In this document: in pieces, positions 52,619 through 52,891 of the stretch
Layout of the letters: each line of letters opens with the position of its first letter
Numbering within the stretch: the first letter of the stretch is position 1
Assembly (NCBI GenBank): GCA_963660485.1
Contig: CAVKYH010000016.1
Location: forward strand, 1 to 52,891
DNA from: UBA6398 sp963660485
Lineage (GTDB): Bacteria > Bacteroidota > Bacteroidia > Bacteroidales > Bacteroidaceae
Reading direction: 5' to 3'
DNA: 52,891 bases
The notes under the pieces: generated by a model
Told to the model about the DNA's origin: nothing
What the model saw: the letters and a program-made list of their open reading frames with translations, nothing else
The model's database searches: none
Translations under genes and position numbers: made by a program

Positions 52619-52891
52619 CAGATGAAAGCAAGCCGGATATGGCTTCAATGATGGAGGCTGCGACAGCCTCGGACAGCAAGAAAACATAAGTTCAGCCAAG
52701 TCAATCACTTACCAAAACAAGGCTTGAACCTTTTAAACTGCAACTCCTTGATACTACTATAGTTGTCAACACTGCATCGGAAAGTAGTTATCGCCAAACA
52801 AAGCACTACTATCTACAAATAGAATACTGAAAACTATTGATACTCAAAGAAATCCGCAATTTTTTAGTTGCAGATTTTCTTTGAGAAAGTT
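52619..52891 (+). other. Gene-free end region, possible small RNA or leader
   Basis: The predicted transcript starts near 52625. It contains a hairpin GAGGCTG-CGA-CAGCCTC (52654-52670). The longest reading frame is only 16 codons (52639-52689). Near the window end CAAAGAAATCCGCAA (52847-52861) and TTGCAGATTTTCTTTG (52869-52884) form a stem. No protein gene is seen to 52891. Confidence 0.45.

Noticed and set aside
1..52891. tRNA, rRNA or riboswitch genes
   Set aside because: I saw no cloverleaf-type tRNA, no ribosomal RNA segments and no known riboswitch core. An exact scan would need a covariance-model search, which I cannot run.

Overview
The window is from a Bacteroidales chromosome (Bacteroides/Prevotella-like). 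The support is lipoprotein signals of the Bacteroidetes type, many TTTG-N19/20-TAnnTTTG promoters, NVEALT-family exported peptides, TolB-like six-bladed propeller lipoproteins, a MalQ with N-terminal starch-binding domains, a clpP-clpX-recQ cluster, and a Bacteroidetes-style mobilizable element. The species cannot be fixed from sequence alone.

Region 1 (1-20736, all + strand) is the most unusual part. Four tandem cassettes each carry a small exported NVEALT peptide (57, 1613, 3630, 5658) followed by a propeller lipoprotein (388, 1931, 3957, 5936). Two intact MauE/DoxX-like redox membrane proteins (3099, 5128) and one MauE tail relic lie between them. Without a break follow a thioredoxin-fold lipoprotein (CGDC), a type I signal peptidase, a transglutaminase-like lipoprotein, an O-antigen-ligase-like membrane protein with a TPR-like tail, TolC, a periplasmic adaptor and two RND transporters. 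The peptides have nearly identical N-terminal halves and divergent, four-cysteine C-terminal halves. I infer a dedicated system that makes, oxidises, matures and exports disulfide-bonded peptides. Its function is not known to me, and this is the best candidate for an undescribed system.

Region 2 (20737-32306) is housekeeping: recQ, clpX and clpP on the - strand; then malQ, a PD40-type periplasmic protein, a nucleoside phosphorylase and mnmE on the + strand. A palindromic repeat family sits in two intergenic gaps, and a related copy lies in frame inside malQ.

Region 3 (about 32400-52891) is an integrative mobilizable element placed after mnmE. It holds a candidate attachment core, five 10-bp iterons, a zinc-finger/HTH protein, a tyrosine integrase, an excisionase-like HTH protein, a VapE-type helicase, a primase-like protein, a translation-coupled 60-aa protein, relaxase, MobC-like protein and a membrane mobilization protein. 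The cargo is a defence island: XRE regulator, hsdM, hsdS, an AlbA_2/Schlafen-like protein nested in the operon, hsdR, AbiH-like protein, Fic protein and a second AlbA_2/ATPase regulator. The right end shows an array of phased ATCCGACCG sites in front of a strong promoter. The right boundary of the element is not visible.
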